Position numbers and translations under genes: made by a program. A stretch of DNA of 64,000 nucleotides. Source: Sycobia sp. Sy_11. Lineage: Eukaryota; Arthropoda; Insecta; Hymenoptera; Epichrysomallidae. Shown piece after piece: positions 24,567 through 37,230 of the stretch; the first letter of the stretch is position 1; each line of letters opens with the position of its first letter. Where the stretch lies: NCBI GenBank assembly GCA_018907035.1, contig JACCIC010000039.1, positions 322,501 through 386,500 on the forward strand. The letters are read 5' to 3'. A model generated the notes under the pieces. The model ran no database searches and was not told where the DNA came from. It was given only the letters and a program-made list of their open reading frames with translations.

Positions 24567-27500
24567 ATTGTGGCTGTTGCGAGAGGTTGGAAAAATACCG
24601 GGCAGGTGCCGCTCGTAAATTCGCCGGCAGTTTTTACCTTAGAAAATTTAAATTCGGCTCTGCTATATCTGTGGCGCAAACTCGAGATTATTTACTTGAA
24701 TCGCGCGCTTTTTTCTGGAACGGACCGATGGATTTTCGTCTAATAAAAAGCTGCTGATTGAAAAAAAATTAATTCAGATCCCATACTTTCTACTTTGATG
24801 AAATCGTTGTCATTAAATCAGATATCAAGTTTTATATAAGTAAAGCTTCTATGTTTTGACGAAAAATATATGTTTTCTTCTACTTTCTTAACGGCTCATT
24901 TATGATTTATAAAATTATGTATAAAAAACATATTTTGTATATTTTCGTACGATGTATATTTTAACTAAAATAAAACTGTAATAGAATTTCATATGTATTT
25001 TCATCTCTATATAATACTCTAATCTGTGTTAAATCTGTTAGTTTTTTTTATCTGATCAAATCATCTATATTTTAACGGTTATATTTAATCAAAGAATGTA
25101 ACTGCGGTATTCATTAATCTTTATTATTACGTTTTCATTACGATGAGTACTGAGTTAAATTAAAAATGTTTACAGCAGAGTAAATCCCGTAAACGTGATC
25201 GAAAATTACATGTCTATCGGAAATAAGGGCTTAAAATGTGCTTGCCAATTTTAATAACGCTATGTCCATAATTTTCCGTTAATTATCCTTCATAACAAGA
25301 ATTTTAATGCTTTATTGATGTCTGAGAAAACACGCTAATACGCTTCAGCAGTCGTTAGCCCGCCTCGCCTCCCTCCGCCAACAGTTAGATCATAATTTTA
25401 GATAAAATACCATCGGGCTAATACTTTCCGCTAATTAGGTCCTAAAAATCCTAATTATACAATATCTACACAAAGAATGTGTGAGAGATTTTATCGAACA
25501 AAATTTTCAAAAATCCCTGTGACGTATTCTGCCGTTAATTATCCGCTGACGATCGACCCGAATAAATAATTTGCAGCTCCAGTTTGGCCAATTTCAAAAA
25601 CACCGCCACGCCGCGTCGGGCTCCGCGATCGGCCAGGGAGAATATCGTAACGACAATGATAAAAGACAAACAAAACAACGCTGGCCAATTCGATAAGATG
25701 CGCCGACGTACACGTGCAGCGCAATAAATAAAAAAAAAGAAAAAAAGAAAAAAAGAAAAGAAAGAAAGAAAATGGAAGGAAAAACAGAAAATAAATCCGC
25801 TGCGCGCGACTTTCGTGCACAGCTCCGCGCGTCGTGTCCGCCCGAGAATTTCGCTTTGTCCGAGAGCCGCGGAAATGCCGAATAGCGACTATATTACTCG
25901 ATTAAAGTAATCGAATCTTTTTCAATCCCCCGCGCCCCACCTTCCGCCCTCGCTCTCTATACCTTCCCGTCTGCAGAAGCTGCTCATCCGACCACTCCCG
26001 CCCTCCCCCTCCCCCGTTCCCCCTCGCCCCTCCGTCCTCCTTCCGTCACGTCGCCTCGAACCACCCACGGTCTACCCCGCGCAAGGGTAGTTCCACTCGA
26101 CAGGAACTCTAATTGCGTTTACAAGACGTCAGTTGTATATCTTCGCTTAATTACATTTCGTAATTAAAATGTGTTTGACGATATTCATTGATCCGCCTAG
26201 CGCTCGACCTTTTTTTTCTTCTTTTTTTTTTTTTATATCTCTTTTGCCAGGAGCTGCCGTCGCCGCGGCCGCCGCCACTGCCGCTGTCGTTTTTATAGTC
26301 AAGAACGCCGATGGCACGGGCACTTTTATGTCCTCTCTGTATTTTTTCAAATTTACGTTTTCTGGGTTGTCATTAATTTTTGTTTCTCTCTTAATGACGT
26401 TGGTAGAGGAACTTTGAGCTTTTAATATAGCAGGAAACTAATTATACATCTAGCTGACATTATGATCGTAAAATAAATCCTATTTATTTATTTTTTTTTG
26501 CAGTAATTAATCATTTCCTGTTGAAATAATTAATTAAACTAATTAAACCATTGAGGAACAGGATGTGTTCATAAATTTTTTTTTCACGTTTATTGCGATC
26601 GAATGCATACATAAATAAATAAATTCTAATTGAGTTCGTATTGAATTCTTATTCGCACGACAAGCAATTCGTTCTTCAAATTGATTTTTCCAGTTCAATT
26701 AACTTACTATATACGTTGAGTATTACATAATAATAATAATATTAATTATTAATTATTATTATTATTATTATAATGCGACAGACCGGACGAGGAATCGTGC
26801 AAAAGTCCTTTTAATCCAAGAGTAATAATTATACGTAAAATATAATTTATAATTATTTGTAAAAATTAAATAATCACTCAGAGCAGTAAAAAGAATAAAG
26901 CCGTTTTGCAAAAAAGCTAATTGAAGATAACATAATAACGATGTTTAAGCTACACTGAACGCACCGCGTGCCAGAACGCGTAGAGCTCATGTCATCTTGT
27001 CTTTTCGCGACGCAGACGACCGATTCGATGGCAGCTAGACACCACATTTATGATTTGGCAAGCTGACGACATCCGGCGTAATTGATACGGAAACGTTACG
27101 AAAATCGGAACAATTCGCCGCAGAGACGAAGCAGCGCCGAAAAAATCGATAAAAAAAAACCCGCTCGTATCATTGACATTTAAAAATCCGTACTTGCGCT
27201 GCTCGTGTCGTTAGCGATTATGATTTTGTAAACGTAAACAATCTGGAGATAAAATTAAAACTATAGATAGCGGTATATACACAGAAAACTCCCTTTCACA
27301 GCTGGACTAATGTTTTCCATTGTGCTTCTCCATAAACTATCAACATCGAAACATAAATGTAATAAAATTTTAAAATAAAATGATAATAATAATAAGAAAA
27401 AAAGATACAGTAGGATCTAAGAAAAAACAACTGGATGCAAAAAACAATTAAAATTAAATGAATCAACAGCAGTCATCGAACAACTGCTCGTGTATAATTT

Positions 27501-28200
27501 TAATATACAATCCTTTCCAGATCCTGTTAGATTTCTCTATTTTTAATTGGAATCTGGCAAGGAAGCCTTGACTTGAAGTTTAATGTATGCGTGACCTATA
27601 CTTTTTAGGAATTTAGTAGCCATATCTAATTAGATCCTAGCATGTAAGACTGCTTAATATCTAGAGAATTTTCTTTACTTTATTTTTCAGTTTCTTACAT
27701 TTTTACATTAATTTATAATTTCTTAAGATTATTTTGATATTTTTATTTTTTTCTATATATATAAAATAATATTTCCATATATATTATAATAAACTATCCA
27801 TATAAGTACTAATTTATTATAAATTATCCATATAATAGTTTTATTCTGTTTAAATAAGTTGACAACCATCTGGTTCACGAGCTCACGCATTACAACACAA
27901 CGTCCCAGAAAGAAAGTATACGGTTATAAATCATAAATATATAACAACTTGGACAGTATATATGAAGCATGGACCGTAGAATATGTTTTAAAATCCTAGC
28001 TTCTCCCTATATAAGAAAAAAGAAAGTATATTTAAGTAGGCTCAACATAAACATTTTTATCTTTTTCATACTCTTGCTAACCCAAACAGGATCAACTTCA
28101 GAAAGTCCCAAGATCTTTCCTACGTGGGTTAAAGTTAAGCAAATCTAACTAGATTGAAGAGAGTAGTAGTTAGAATATTATAGAAATGAAATAATTACGC
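23641..28200. other. Gene-free stretch, mixed composition
   Basis: CpG-richer from 23.65 to 24.7 kb with a (GA)n array at 24,532-24,566, then AT-rich. It includes a poly-purine tract at 25,730-25,770, C-rich sequence at 25,920-26,060 and an (AAT)n tract at 26,730-26,772. A good splice-acceptor-like sequence at 26,230-26,249 is discussed under findings. Confidence 0.4.
24532..24566. repeat. (GA)n microsatellite
   Basis: Preceded by interrupted GAGA sequence from about 24,500. Confidence 0.9.
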
Positions 28201-28860
28201 TCCTATTCTAACTGGAATCTAGCCTGTCGACGATTAAAAACGCGAGCTCGCGAGCTTTCCCGCTCGGATTTAACGGGGAAACCGCGCGGTCGGGAGCCGA
28301 GGAGCGACGCGAGTCCATCGCAAAATCGACGATCAGAGAGCGCGGGGGCGTCTGCCTTCAAGAACGAAAAATACTGACCGTAAAAACCGGGCCGGTGGGC
28401 GACGGCTCCCCGCGGATGAAACGGCGATAAATCCGGCCGAGGCGGCGCGGCATGCGGCCCGGCTTCGTTAAGAACGTGACGTCGCCCCTCCCCACAGCCG
28501 TCCCACGAGCCTCATTAGTATTCGTCGCTCCGGAGTCGGGTTCTCGCCGTCGGCGGTCGGGCGCGCGGTGCGAAGAGTAAGTTCGCCCGCCCTTGAGGAA
28601 GAATACGGTAAATTATGCGCGCAAGACGGCGCGGCGTCGCGAGGCCGCCGAGATCCCCGTCCGACGATTGTGCGACACCGCAGCAGGGGGGGGTGGGGGG
28701 TAAAGTTGCCACAGGACGCGACGAATAACAGACTGCGTTACATTACTTCGTCGGCTTCGTGGCTTCTGGTTCGCTGTAGAAGTTGGGGGGGGGAGTCCCG
28801 CATAATACGGGCTAGGTCGATTATTGCGTATTAGCGATCGGATAAGGCGAGCAGAGCGTT
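28201..28860. other. CpG-rich island
   Basis: About 650 bp of dense CpG sequence between AT-rich flanks. It contains an acceptor-like CCTCCCCACAG ending at 28,498 and a donor-like GTAAGT starting at 28,577, framing roughly 78 bp that is open in two frames. No coding similarity recognised; could be a promoter island or a small exon. Confidence 0.35.
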
Positions 28861-31800
28861 TCGCGTGACGATTTCAGGATTCATAATTGGACAGCGATTG
28901 GATTAAATTGAATTATTAATTTTGGCTAGAAGCTCATCGTCGCCGATAATTAGTCGGAAGCAAAAGTTACAATATGATTTATAGAGCTATAATAATAATA
29001 GTGTATAAAATAATATGATATATGTTCTTATCAAATTAGAAATTTACTGACCGCTCCATGTATATTAATTTTTAACTTTAACTTAATCTTGAGAAATTTA
29101 TGTCGTGACTCGTATATTTATAATGTGATACGAACTTATGTGACTGTCCATCAGTAGAATTACTTACGAATTGAGTATAATGTGATAAAATGAAAATTTA
29201 ATTTTTCTTTTTATCCGTAATCTTTGAAAAACTTAGAAACTTATCACTAGTATATCAAAATTAGTAAGCGCCACAAGTAGACGTAACCCAATTAGTGCAA
29301 TTAATTTTCAAGCCTTTCGATTCACGTCAATCGACATATTTCGTAGGTTTTAGATTAGAGATTTACATTATGAGATTTATTATATGTGTATATTTTCCGT
29401 AAATGAGCTCTTTTATCATCATGGCAAAGAAAACGTAGTCATGAAAAAATAGCACTCATGAATCTAATCACAGATAATTCAATGTTCAAATGGAGAGAAC
29501 TGATATCTTAATTAAAACCAAAAAATTTTTATAGTTGAAATATTTATTTCAACCTTGTGCTATATTTTATAATCCCGTAGAATATTTAAAAGACAGACTA
29601 AATGTTATATAATTGTTTCTGTACATTTGCATTACACTAATATGATTAAAAAAGAAGTTAAATAGAAATTAATTTTTAAATAAACTTATTTTTCTTAATC
29701 ATTGTAATACATGTATTTCGTTTCGAAAAATCGCTAAGAAATCAGATACAAAGTTCTTTATAGTAGTCTTGTAAAAGATTTTCGATAATGTAGAGAGAAC
29801 TCCATGATGTTTTTTTTCAAACGTAATTTTGCTATAACACTTCTTATAGTTAACATTGATGTATGTCGGAATTATAATTAGTAGTTTTTTAAAAGAAACT
29901 TTTAAAAACATCTTTTATTAAAGAAAAGAATAAATTAAATTTTTAAAGAACCTTTTTTCTGTTCTAAGAAATTTTATTGATGTATAACTATTCGCCCCTA
30001 ACATTGCATTGTTCAGGATTAAGAAGTAATATTATTGTTAAAATTTAAAAAATGATCATTTATAATTTCTTTAAATAACTATTTTCTGGAATGACATAGA
30101 AAATTTTGTATATCATGATTTAGAAAATTTACCGAAAACTTCCCATGCAGAAAGAAATCTTATAAAGGCAGGCCGTGCAATTTGGATGATAAATTCGATA
30201 CAGACCGAAGTAGGTAATTGTGCGCTTACCTCCAAAATGAGCCCTACAAAGTGTTAGGGTCTGACGCTCTCTCATTGCCAACACATGATACTTTCTTATT
30301 TATTAATTAATATACTAACATGCATAAATTTTGTATGTCGTATGGTCAGCGATGTTTGCCCGTAAAGATCTCTGTTTTTGACGCAGGATGCTAAAAATGA
30401 CGAAATATATCAAGGAAAAACATTGGATTTAACTTATGCCCTCAAAAAATACAATTTCCATATTATTACCAATTGAGGTTATAAAATTTTTTCTTATTAC
30501 CGAAGGATTGGCTACCCATGTCAATCAATTGACCGACCTTGAATTGACAACAACAAAGAACCTTTACAATTGCCGATATAGATTCATTAGAACTGTCTTG
30601 AATTGTAACTCTTTCAACGAACCCAGCGCTAGAAGTAAAGATTTTCACTAAAAGGATACTCCTTCGTACACCCAATTGAAAAACAAAGAAATATGTACTT
30701 TGGAGGCAATCGGACTGACCACTTCAGTTTGGACAAAATTCCTCGCTCAAATGTCGTGTACTATCCTTATCAGTGCTCCCATAAGCAGGCGCGTGCATCC
30801 GAAAATGCCAATTTCGGTCACAAGCCCGTAATATTGCCAAGCTTTTTACAAGGACATTCGTCTGTCCGGCAACTGTGAAGTAATGAACGAGCTTCGCCAC
30901 TCGTTGCCTAGACCGCCTATAATAACAAACACGAAACTAAATAGCAACGAGAGCTACAAAGCTATGGTCATGGCTCGTGGCTTGGAAATCGATCTCGAGC
31001 GACAGACGCCGCACTGGATACCGCGTCGGTGTATATTGACGCGGCTGTCTATAATGATGAATAATCAAGTGTCGCCAGTCCCGTGGATAAGTCAGGCATG
31101 CGCAACCGGCCGAATCGTTATGGCGCTGAAACGGATCGGCGCCCGATCAAGTTGTTGGAGAGACCTCGCTTATTGGCATGGCATAGATGGCCCGATTGAA
31201 GCTCAAAGCACTGCTAAAGGAGGAGGAGGGGGAGGAGGTGAAGGAGGCAGCGTGAACTCGCGCGCGTGAGAGTTCACACACATACATATACACATCGTCA
31301 AATGAATAATGCGTGCAAAGGTTATCTCGAAGATAATTTTCTTTCTAATAATCTCTCAAACCTAATTTTTTTTCTAATTCCAAAGGACTAATTGCTTCTT
31401 ATTTCGTGCATCAATTCAAAATTGAGACAGCATCTTCACAAATTCATCCTTTACGCAAATACGTAAACTTTTTTTTTTTTGAACTTTCAATCCATTTTTT
31501 GAACGTATTTCTAAAAACACTAATAACACATAAATTACATTAAAAGTCTGTGTTTTCTGTTTTTATATCTTTCACGAACTCGTCCTTCCGCTAAACTAAT
31601 TAAAAAAAAAAAAAAAGATAATGCAGAAGATGGACTTTATTTTCTAGAAAAATAATAACAATTTTTTTAAACGACTACAGTGGTATTCCGCCGTGAGAGA
31701 TAATCCATCCATCTGCGGACATTTAAGATTATAACATTGAGATTAAATTTTAAACTTGATACAGCGAATGATAATGTAACGGATTGAAAAATTTTAGCAG

Positions 31801-32491
31801 CAGCAATTCTGTAAAAAGGTGAATAAATCATTTTTTAAGAAACGAACACGATAATTGACGAAGATATGGCTCACGCGGAGCAAAAATTTCTCTAAACATG
31901 GAACTTGGCTGAAAACCATTAAAAACTTGCCATGCGTGTCATCAGTATACCAAAATCAATCGGTTATTCTGTATTTATTTTTTAAAAACATATATTAGAT
32001 GGTCGTATTGGATTTAATTTTGTTTTTAATCAGTTATATTTAGTATTTTTGTAAATGCTCCTTGAATATATCTATTTTTTAATCCTTTTAAGAATGTGTT
32101 TAACTAATATTTTTTTAATGGTTTATTAATATGCTTGAAATGGTATAGCTTTTTTGCTGCATTATGTAGTTCATCAATGTATAGACCTCTTCTATAAAAT
32201 TTTCCATTCTTTATGTTTTATAGAGTTTGTGATGTTTTTATCGTTTACTACCATACCTTTTCACAAGAAGGTTCGTTTTCGCCCCATGTATAACATTTTT
32301 ATCACTCTGACAATAATTAAATTAATTAACAACAATGAAACACCAAATGAAAATAAAACTTGTATATGATATTCTTTTTAAAAAGATATTTTACTACATA
32401 AAAGTTCAAATTATATTTGAAATATCTCGATATTTTTAAGATTATAAGTAAATATTAATTTTAAATGAAATAAGTATTATATGCAAAACTG
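28861..32491. other. AT-rich gene-free stretch
   Basis: No supported gene. The longest frame, at 30,883-31,269 on the plus strand, ends in a Gly-rich tail made by GGA repeats and resembles nothing I know. Confidence 0.4.
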
Positions 32492-33500
32492 CTATGAAAA
32501 CGGTCCGTCGCGTAATGGCATATTATCATGAATAATTAATTTATTTCTGTCGCATAAATGATTGATACCATTATCAACATTACATTCAGCTAACGACATC
32601 GATTCCCTATTGTAACATAGGTGAATTTGTGACAAATACTGATCCTTCGTCTCAGAGTGCTAAAATATATTTGCAAAATTAAAATTAAAAGATATTTACA
32701 AAAGTATTTATATTATTTACCCAATTTGTCTGACATATAATGCGGAATGTGTTTTGTATCTTCCTAAAAATGCAATTCTCGATTTCATCAAACGTATAAC
32801 TTTCTCCTTGATTTATTCCACATAGTCGGAAAAATCTTCCTAAATGATAGATTGACGAGTTTTCAATAGCAATATCGGTAATTGTATTTTCATTCAGTTT
32901 CCAGTAAGGATTTCGCCATGTTGGCCCTGTGTAAACGCAGACCAATTGCTCAGAATTACTCGATGTACTCGTTGTGCTATAAATATTTTATACAGAAATT
33001 ATTTTCTTGTAGGGCAGCGTATATTCTTCAAGAAAAATATATTTACACTATCAAAAAAGAGGTTAAATAAATACAGTTCATGAATTTTCTGGTGACTTTG
33101 AATTTTCTATCATACTCAGGTTTGTACCAAAGTTTACTTATCGAATGAATAATGTAAAGTATACGAAATGCACATTATTTGTACAGAATTGTTCAATACG
33201 GAAAACAACTATTAATTCACAATATGATGTGAAAACTGATAGAATCCGACGAAGAGAATGAATACGCATAGCAGTTTTACGCGTATACGTAAATATGTAA
33301 TTATTTTTTATTTATGGGATTGATGATTTTTTTATTTATAGGATTGATTAAAATTAATTTATCAGAGCTTTATTAATGCTGAAAGATATTAAAATATCTT
33401 ATTTATTTCAAAAGTTTACCTGTTAAGTATTCCATTACTTGTGGTACCAGAACAGTCAACATATAAAATAATGGATAAGAATAAGATACTTTTCAACATT
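32492..33500 (-). CDS. Secreted RNase T2-like protein, C-terminal half only (copy A); signal-peptide exon out of frame
   Basis: Seen: three minus-strand exons: 33,500-33,420 (donor GTAAAC), 32,976-32,721 (acceptor TTTATAG, donor GTAAAT) and 32,659-32,492 (acceptor TTTTAG, stop TAG). Exons 2 and 3 join in phase and give about 140 residues with seven Cys. Motifs in order: VCVYTGPTW, RLCGINQGESYTFDEIENC, FRIICQTNW, then YLSQIHLCYNRESMSLAEC. The last matches the family pattern LxEIxxC followed by LxxC at the end of RNase T2 proteins. Both catalytic blocks of the family (HGLWP-type and HEWxKHG-type) are absent, and the 443-bp first intron holds neither. Exon 1 resembles copy B's signal peptide but has one extra T near 33,480, so the ATG at 33,500 reads into a stop at 33,458. 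Inference: a truncated, non-catalytic derivative, possibly disulfide-rich; either newly broken or a base-call error. Family assignment is by motif only. Confidence 0.6.
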
Positions 33501-34987
33501 TTAAGTACAATATATTGTATATATGGATTAACGATGGAACAGGTTTACAGTTTCTTAATGTATGTGAATGAATGTCTAATAGCTGATGAATTTATGTATG
33601 ATTCCTTACCATGATGATAAGAAAATTCATGAGAATTTTTGAATATTATTAATTCCATTATCATCATTTTTAATTTATTAGAATTCGTAGTTTGTTAGTA
33701 TATGGCCCAATTATAATCGATATAAGAAAATGACGATAATGGAATTTCTAATAATAATAATCTATTTATGAAATTTATATTACATGCGCAATGGAACAAA
33801 AATATTTACCTAAAATATTCAACATTTTTTCATCTAAGTAATTTGGCTCAAGTCTATCAAGATGTCGAATTGATTGCTATTAAATTCTATTAAAATATAA
33901 AAATTGTGTTAAAAAATATATATCGTATTGGTACTCCTTATCGTTTGCACTAATATAAGCGTTGACACCTGTTATTTTCTATACAACATATCGAGAATGA
34001 ATAAGTCAGAATATATAGTTTTATTCTTGAAAAACTGTGTTGAATATTTTAGTCATATTGTAAAGCTTCTGCTGTTGACTTTACTAATATTTTTTTAATT
34101 AAAATACTATAGCATGATATAGCATATATAAGCATATATATATATCCATGTTGTATTAAACAAATATTCGAAAATCATAAAAAAAAGGATTTAAGATTTA
34201 TTGTTTTTTAGGTGGCTTAGAAAACCTAAGGCTCGAGCTCTCGCTGAAGAATGACTATTTACATTACGAATCTTTGACACATACCAACTAAATGAAAAAA
34301 ACATATCTCACATCTGCAAAAAACTATTGCGCTACCGATTCCTCTGAAATGCGAAAAATATATTCTATATTATTGTCGGAACGACATAAGCTATGTTTTG
34401 TGTTGAAAATAATCTGACGTTCTTATGTAGAAACATGCTTAGCTCAGCACGCATCGTCAAATTTGCCTACATATAGCACAATTGGCGCGGACGTATTGAC
34501 CAAGAGCGCATACACGTGTTTTGCATTTTTCAAATGGATAAAAAAACTACGGCAAAATAGAAAACGTTACTTTACCAATAATTTGAAAACTACGAGGTCA
34601 GACAATGATGTAATGTGACCGATTTTTAATAAATATAAAACTACTACCAAATATACAACTATTATTTTCTACTCTCTTGTAGAGAAATAGTTGAAAATGA
34701 ATCTAAATTTGCTTTGATAAGCTTGCACTTAACAGTTTGTATCAATTCGTTTCACAAGTTATTATTACATATTTTTCATAATCAGATTTATTTTTTATTG
34801 AATGTTCCTCGAGTAAAATTATCCTAAAAGCAGGTGTAATACATAAATAAGCGCAAAACTTGTATACCACGGTTTAATTAAAAATGAGAGATCTAAATAA
34901 AAACAAAATGAAATGAAATCATTTATATTTAATATTTGAAATCAATATGTAATTTATATGATATAAGTATTACATCCATAACTAACT
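33501..34987. other. Intergenic DNA between the two RNase T2-like copies
   Basis: AT-rich. I searched for a further copy of the conserved terminal exon or of the catalytic motifs and saw none. It should contain the promoter of copy A, but no clear TATA/initiator pair stands out. Confidence 0.45.
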
Positions 34988-35933
34988 TTATACTGTGCCA
35001 TCCGATGATGGCATATGATCGTATATAATCCTCTTACTTCTGTCACATACATGAATAATACCATTATCAACATTACATTGAGTTAACGATACCGTTCGCC
35101 TATTGTAACATAGATGAATTTGTGACAAATATTGATCCTTTGCCTGAGAGTGCTAAAATACATAACGCAAATAAAAACACTTTCCAGATGTTTGCTCAGT
35201 ATTTAAATTACTTACCCAGTTGGTCTGACATATAATGCGGAATGTGTCTTCAAGCATACTAGACAGACAATCATATATTTCTGCAAACGAATAATCTGTG
35301 CCTTGATCAATTTGACATAAGTGTAGCATTCGTTTCATTTTATAAATGCTTTCATAATCCTCAGTATTTTCGGAGCTATAGGGTTGTCCACCATAAGTCC
35401 TAGTATGTTTGTTGCCACGTCGGTGCTGTATAAATACAGACGAATTGTTTTTCATGCGATGTGCTCGCGTTCCTAGCATGATTTGTTTAATTATTTCTAA
35501 TTAGTATACTTTATGTAAATAAATCATGTTGATTGTCCAAATAAAAAGTAAATGCAAAAATTAGATGAGGTAACGGCACAAGGCTATTCGAATATTGTTC
35601 ACATATGAAACTTCGATATTCAGTTTCTAATTACTTTAATGGCAATAAAGAGTTGTTATCAAAGAGAGTTCATAGGTTTGAGAATAAATAGATCAATATA
35701 GTACTTCAACTAGTAATATGAAAATAAAAGTTTCATTAGCATTTGGGCAATGAGACGCAAATTTTGAAAGGATTACAATTTTGTAATTTATATAATTGAT
35801 TAAGTTTCTGCGTCAAATTTGAAAAATGCTCAAATATTATATTTAACTATTATCATTACCTATTTTGGTCATTATCTGCACAATACGCATAATCCACCAA
35901 TAAAATAATGGATAAGAATATAATATTTTTCAT
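34988..35933 (-). pseudogene. Secreted RNase T2-like protein, C-terminal half (copy B), frame broken in exon 2
   Basis: Seen: exon 1 (35,933-35,860, donor GTAATG) encodes an intact signal peptide starting MKNIIFLSII. Exon 2 is 35,472-35,216 (acceptor GCTAG, donor GTAAGT) and exon 3 is 35,152-34,988 (acceptor TTTTAG, stop TAA). Exon order, phases and all seven Cys match copy A. The shared core includes FRIICQTNW and YLSQIHLCYNR. Exon 2 is 257 bp against 256 in copy A. It begins in the frame giving FVCIYTAPTW and meets TAG at 35,402, while the rest is open one frame away. Similarity to copy A continues past the stop codon, so the duplication included the 3' flank. An acceptor-like TCTTCTACAG sits 2 bp before the ATG, so a 5' non-coding exon is possible. 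The catalytic half of RNase T2 is again missing. Inference: one-base insertion, real or a sequencing error. Confidence 0.6.
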
Positions 35934-36604
35934 CACTGTAGAAGAGAATTAGAAGTTAAACAGAGAGTTTCTAATTTAAGTTTTTAACTGCTTTATTTAA
36001 CCGTAGAAAACTAAATGCAGATATAAGTAACTGATAAACTTATTTATGAATCCAGCCTATTGCAGATAAAAATTATGGGAATATTTAAAGATTACTAGTT
36101 CAATTTCGTTGAAATAAATTAACTAAAATAAGTGGAGCATTAACAAATAATCTATGAATATAAATAACAAGCCTTAATTAGCAAGCAGATAAGTAAATAT
36201 ATAAATGTAATGTGGAGTAAAGTAAAAATAACTTTTTGAACTGTTTTTATGAATAGAATTAACGTGCGCGAAGAGTTTCAATATGTAGAATTATTATTTT
36301 TTAAATATTCTAGTTCTAAAACTTTGAATTTACCTTTCATTTTTAAGTGTGTTATGTTAATTTTTTATGAAGAAAATGGTAAAGCCACTTTAACGTGATG
36401 TTAAAGCGTTTCGTTAATCGTTTCTTGACGTTATCTGTAACTTCATCAAGAAAATATAATACCAATAATGCCTAAAATTTCTCAAAAGAAAAAAAGAAAT
36501 GTTTTTAATACTTTGGAATTGATTGAACTGTACTTAAAAATTTATAAAACGAAAAGGAAATGTTTGAAAATTATCAATCGAAAAGCATGGTCACCTTCCA
36601 AAGA

Positions 36605-36635
<31 letters not shown>
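35934..36635. other. Upstream region of copy B, AT-rich
   Basis: No coding sequence seen. It ends in an (AAAT)n tract at 36,604-36,635 that leads into the (TA)n array holding the LTR-like insertion. Confidence 0.45.

Positions 36636-36669
<34 letters not shown>
36636..36669. repeat. (TA)n microsatellite, left flank of the LTR-like block
   Basis: Continues from an (AAAT)n tract and ends directly at the TGTGACG end. Confidence 0.95.
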
Positions 36670-36672
<3 letters not shown>

Positions 36673-37065
36673 GACGTTCGGCGCGCTGCACCGCGCGGGC
36701 AGCGATCGACCGTATGTGTCCGCGCAGTTGTAAACAAACCCGAGCCGGGCTCGAGTTAGTTTTTTTCGATCGGAGAAAAAGACGACCTGTCCATACGTTC
36801 GCGATCTCGTTCTGTAGCTGCCAGTAATTTGGGAAAAAAACTCGCGTTTTGGTACGATCGACGCATCCAGCGAGATTCCAGATCGCTACATCGGGGTTCA
36901 ACTCAACGTCTGGACGACCGACAATTGGACAGCCGCTCTAGGCAAAGGACAAGCGGTGTCACTCGCGTACCATCGGCAGCTTGTATCGCCGATCCTGGGG
37001 TTCGATCCTTTACGCGCCGCGAGAGGTTTTGGCGCGAGTGACGCGCGTGTCATCCGACGGAATCG

Positions 37066-37098
37066 AGGAAGCGAACGCCGTGCGCTGCTTCCTCGATC
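37066..37098. repeat. Hairpin 1 inside the candidate LTR
   Basis: Arms CGAGGAAGC and GCTTCCTCG pair perfectly across a loop of about 14 bases. Confidence 0.6.
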
Positions 37099-37099
37099 G

Positions 37100-37132
<33 letters not shown>

Positions 37133-37194
37133 CGCGTCCCGATTGCCCAGATCGTAAGTACCAGCGACAGTCGCTAATTTTCTTACACGAAATG

Positions 37195-37230
37195 AGCAGG
37201 CTCACCGTCTACGGACGAGGAGCCTGCTCG
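37195..37230. repeat. Hairpin 2 inside the candidate LTR
   Basis: Arms GAGCAGGCTC and GAGCCTGCTC form a perfect 10-bp stem with a 16-base loop. It would be transcribed if it lies in the R/U5 part of the LTR, but that placement is not shown. Confidence 0.65.

Noticed and set aside
30883..31269. 128-residue plus-strand frame with a Gly-rich tail
   Set aside because: The tail comes from GGA repeats; no signal peptide, domain or splice context supports it. Kept out of the gene list.
32685..35479. Odorant-binding proteins as the identity of the two Cys-rich secreted paralogues
   Set aside because: Six-Cys spacing and helix pattern of odorant-binding proteins do not fit, while the LxxIxxC and LxxC end pattern fits RNase T2.
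36920..37010. tRNA with B box GGGTTCGATCC
   Set aside because: The bases upstream give no A box at the right distance and no acceptor stem; it lies inside the LTR-like block.
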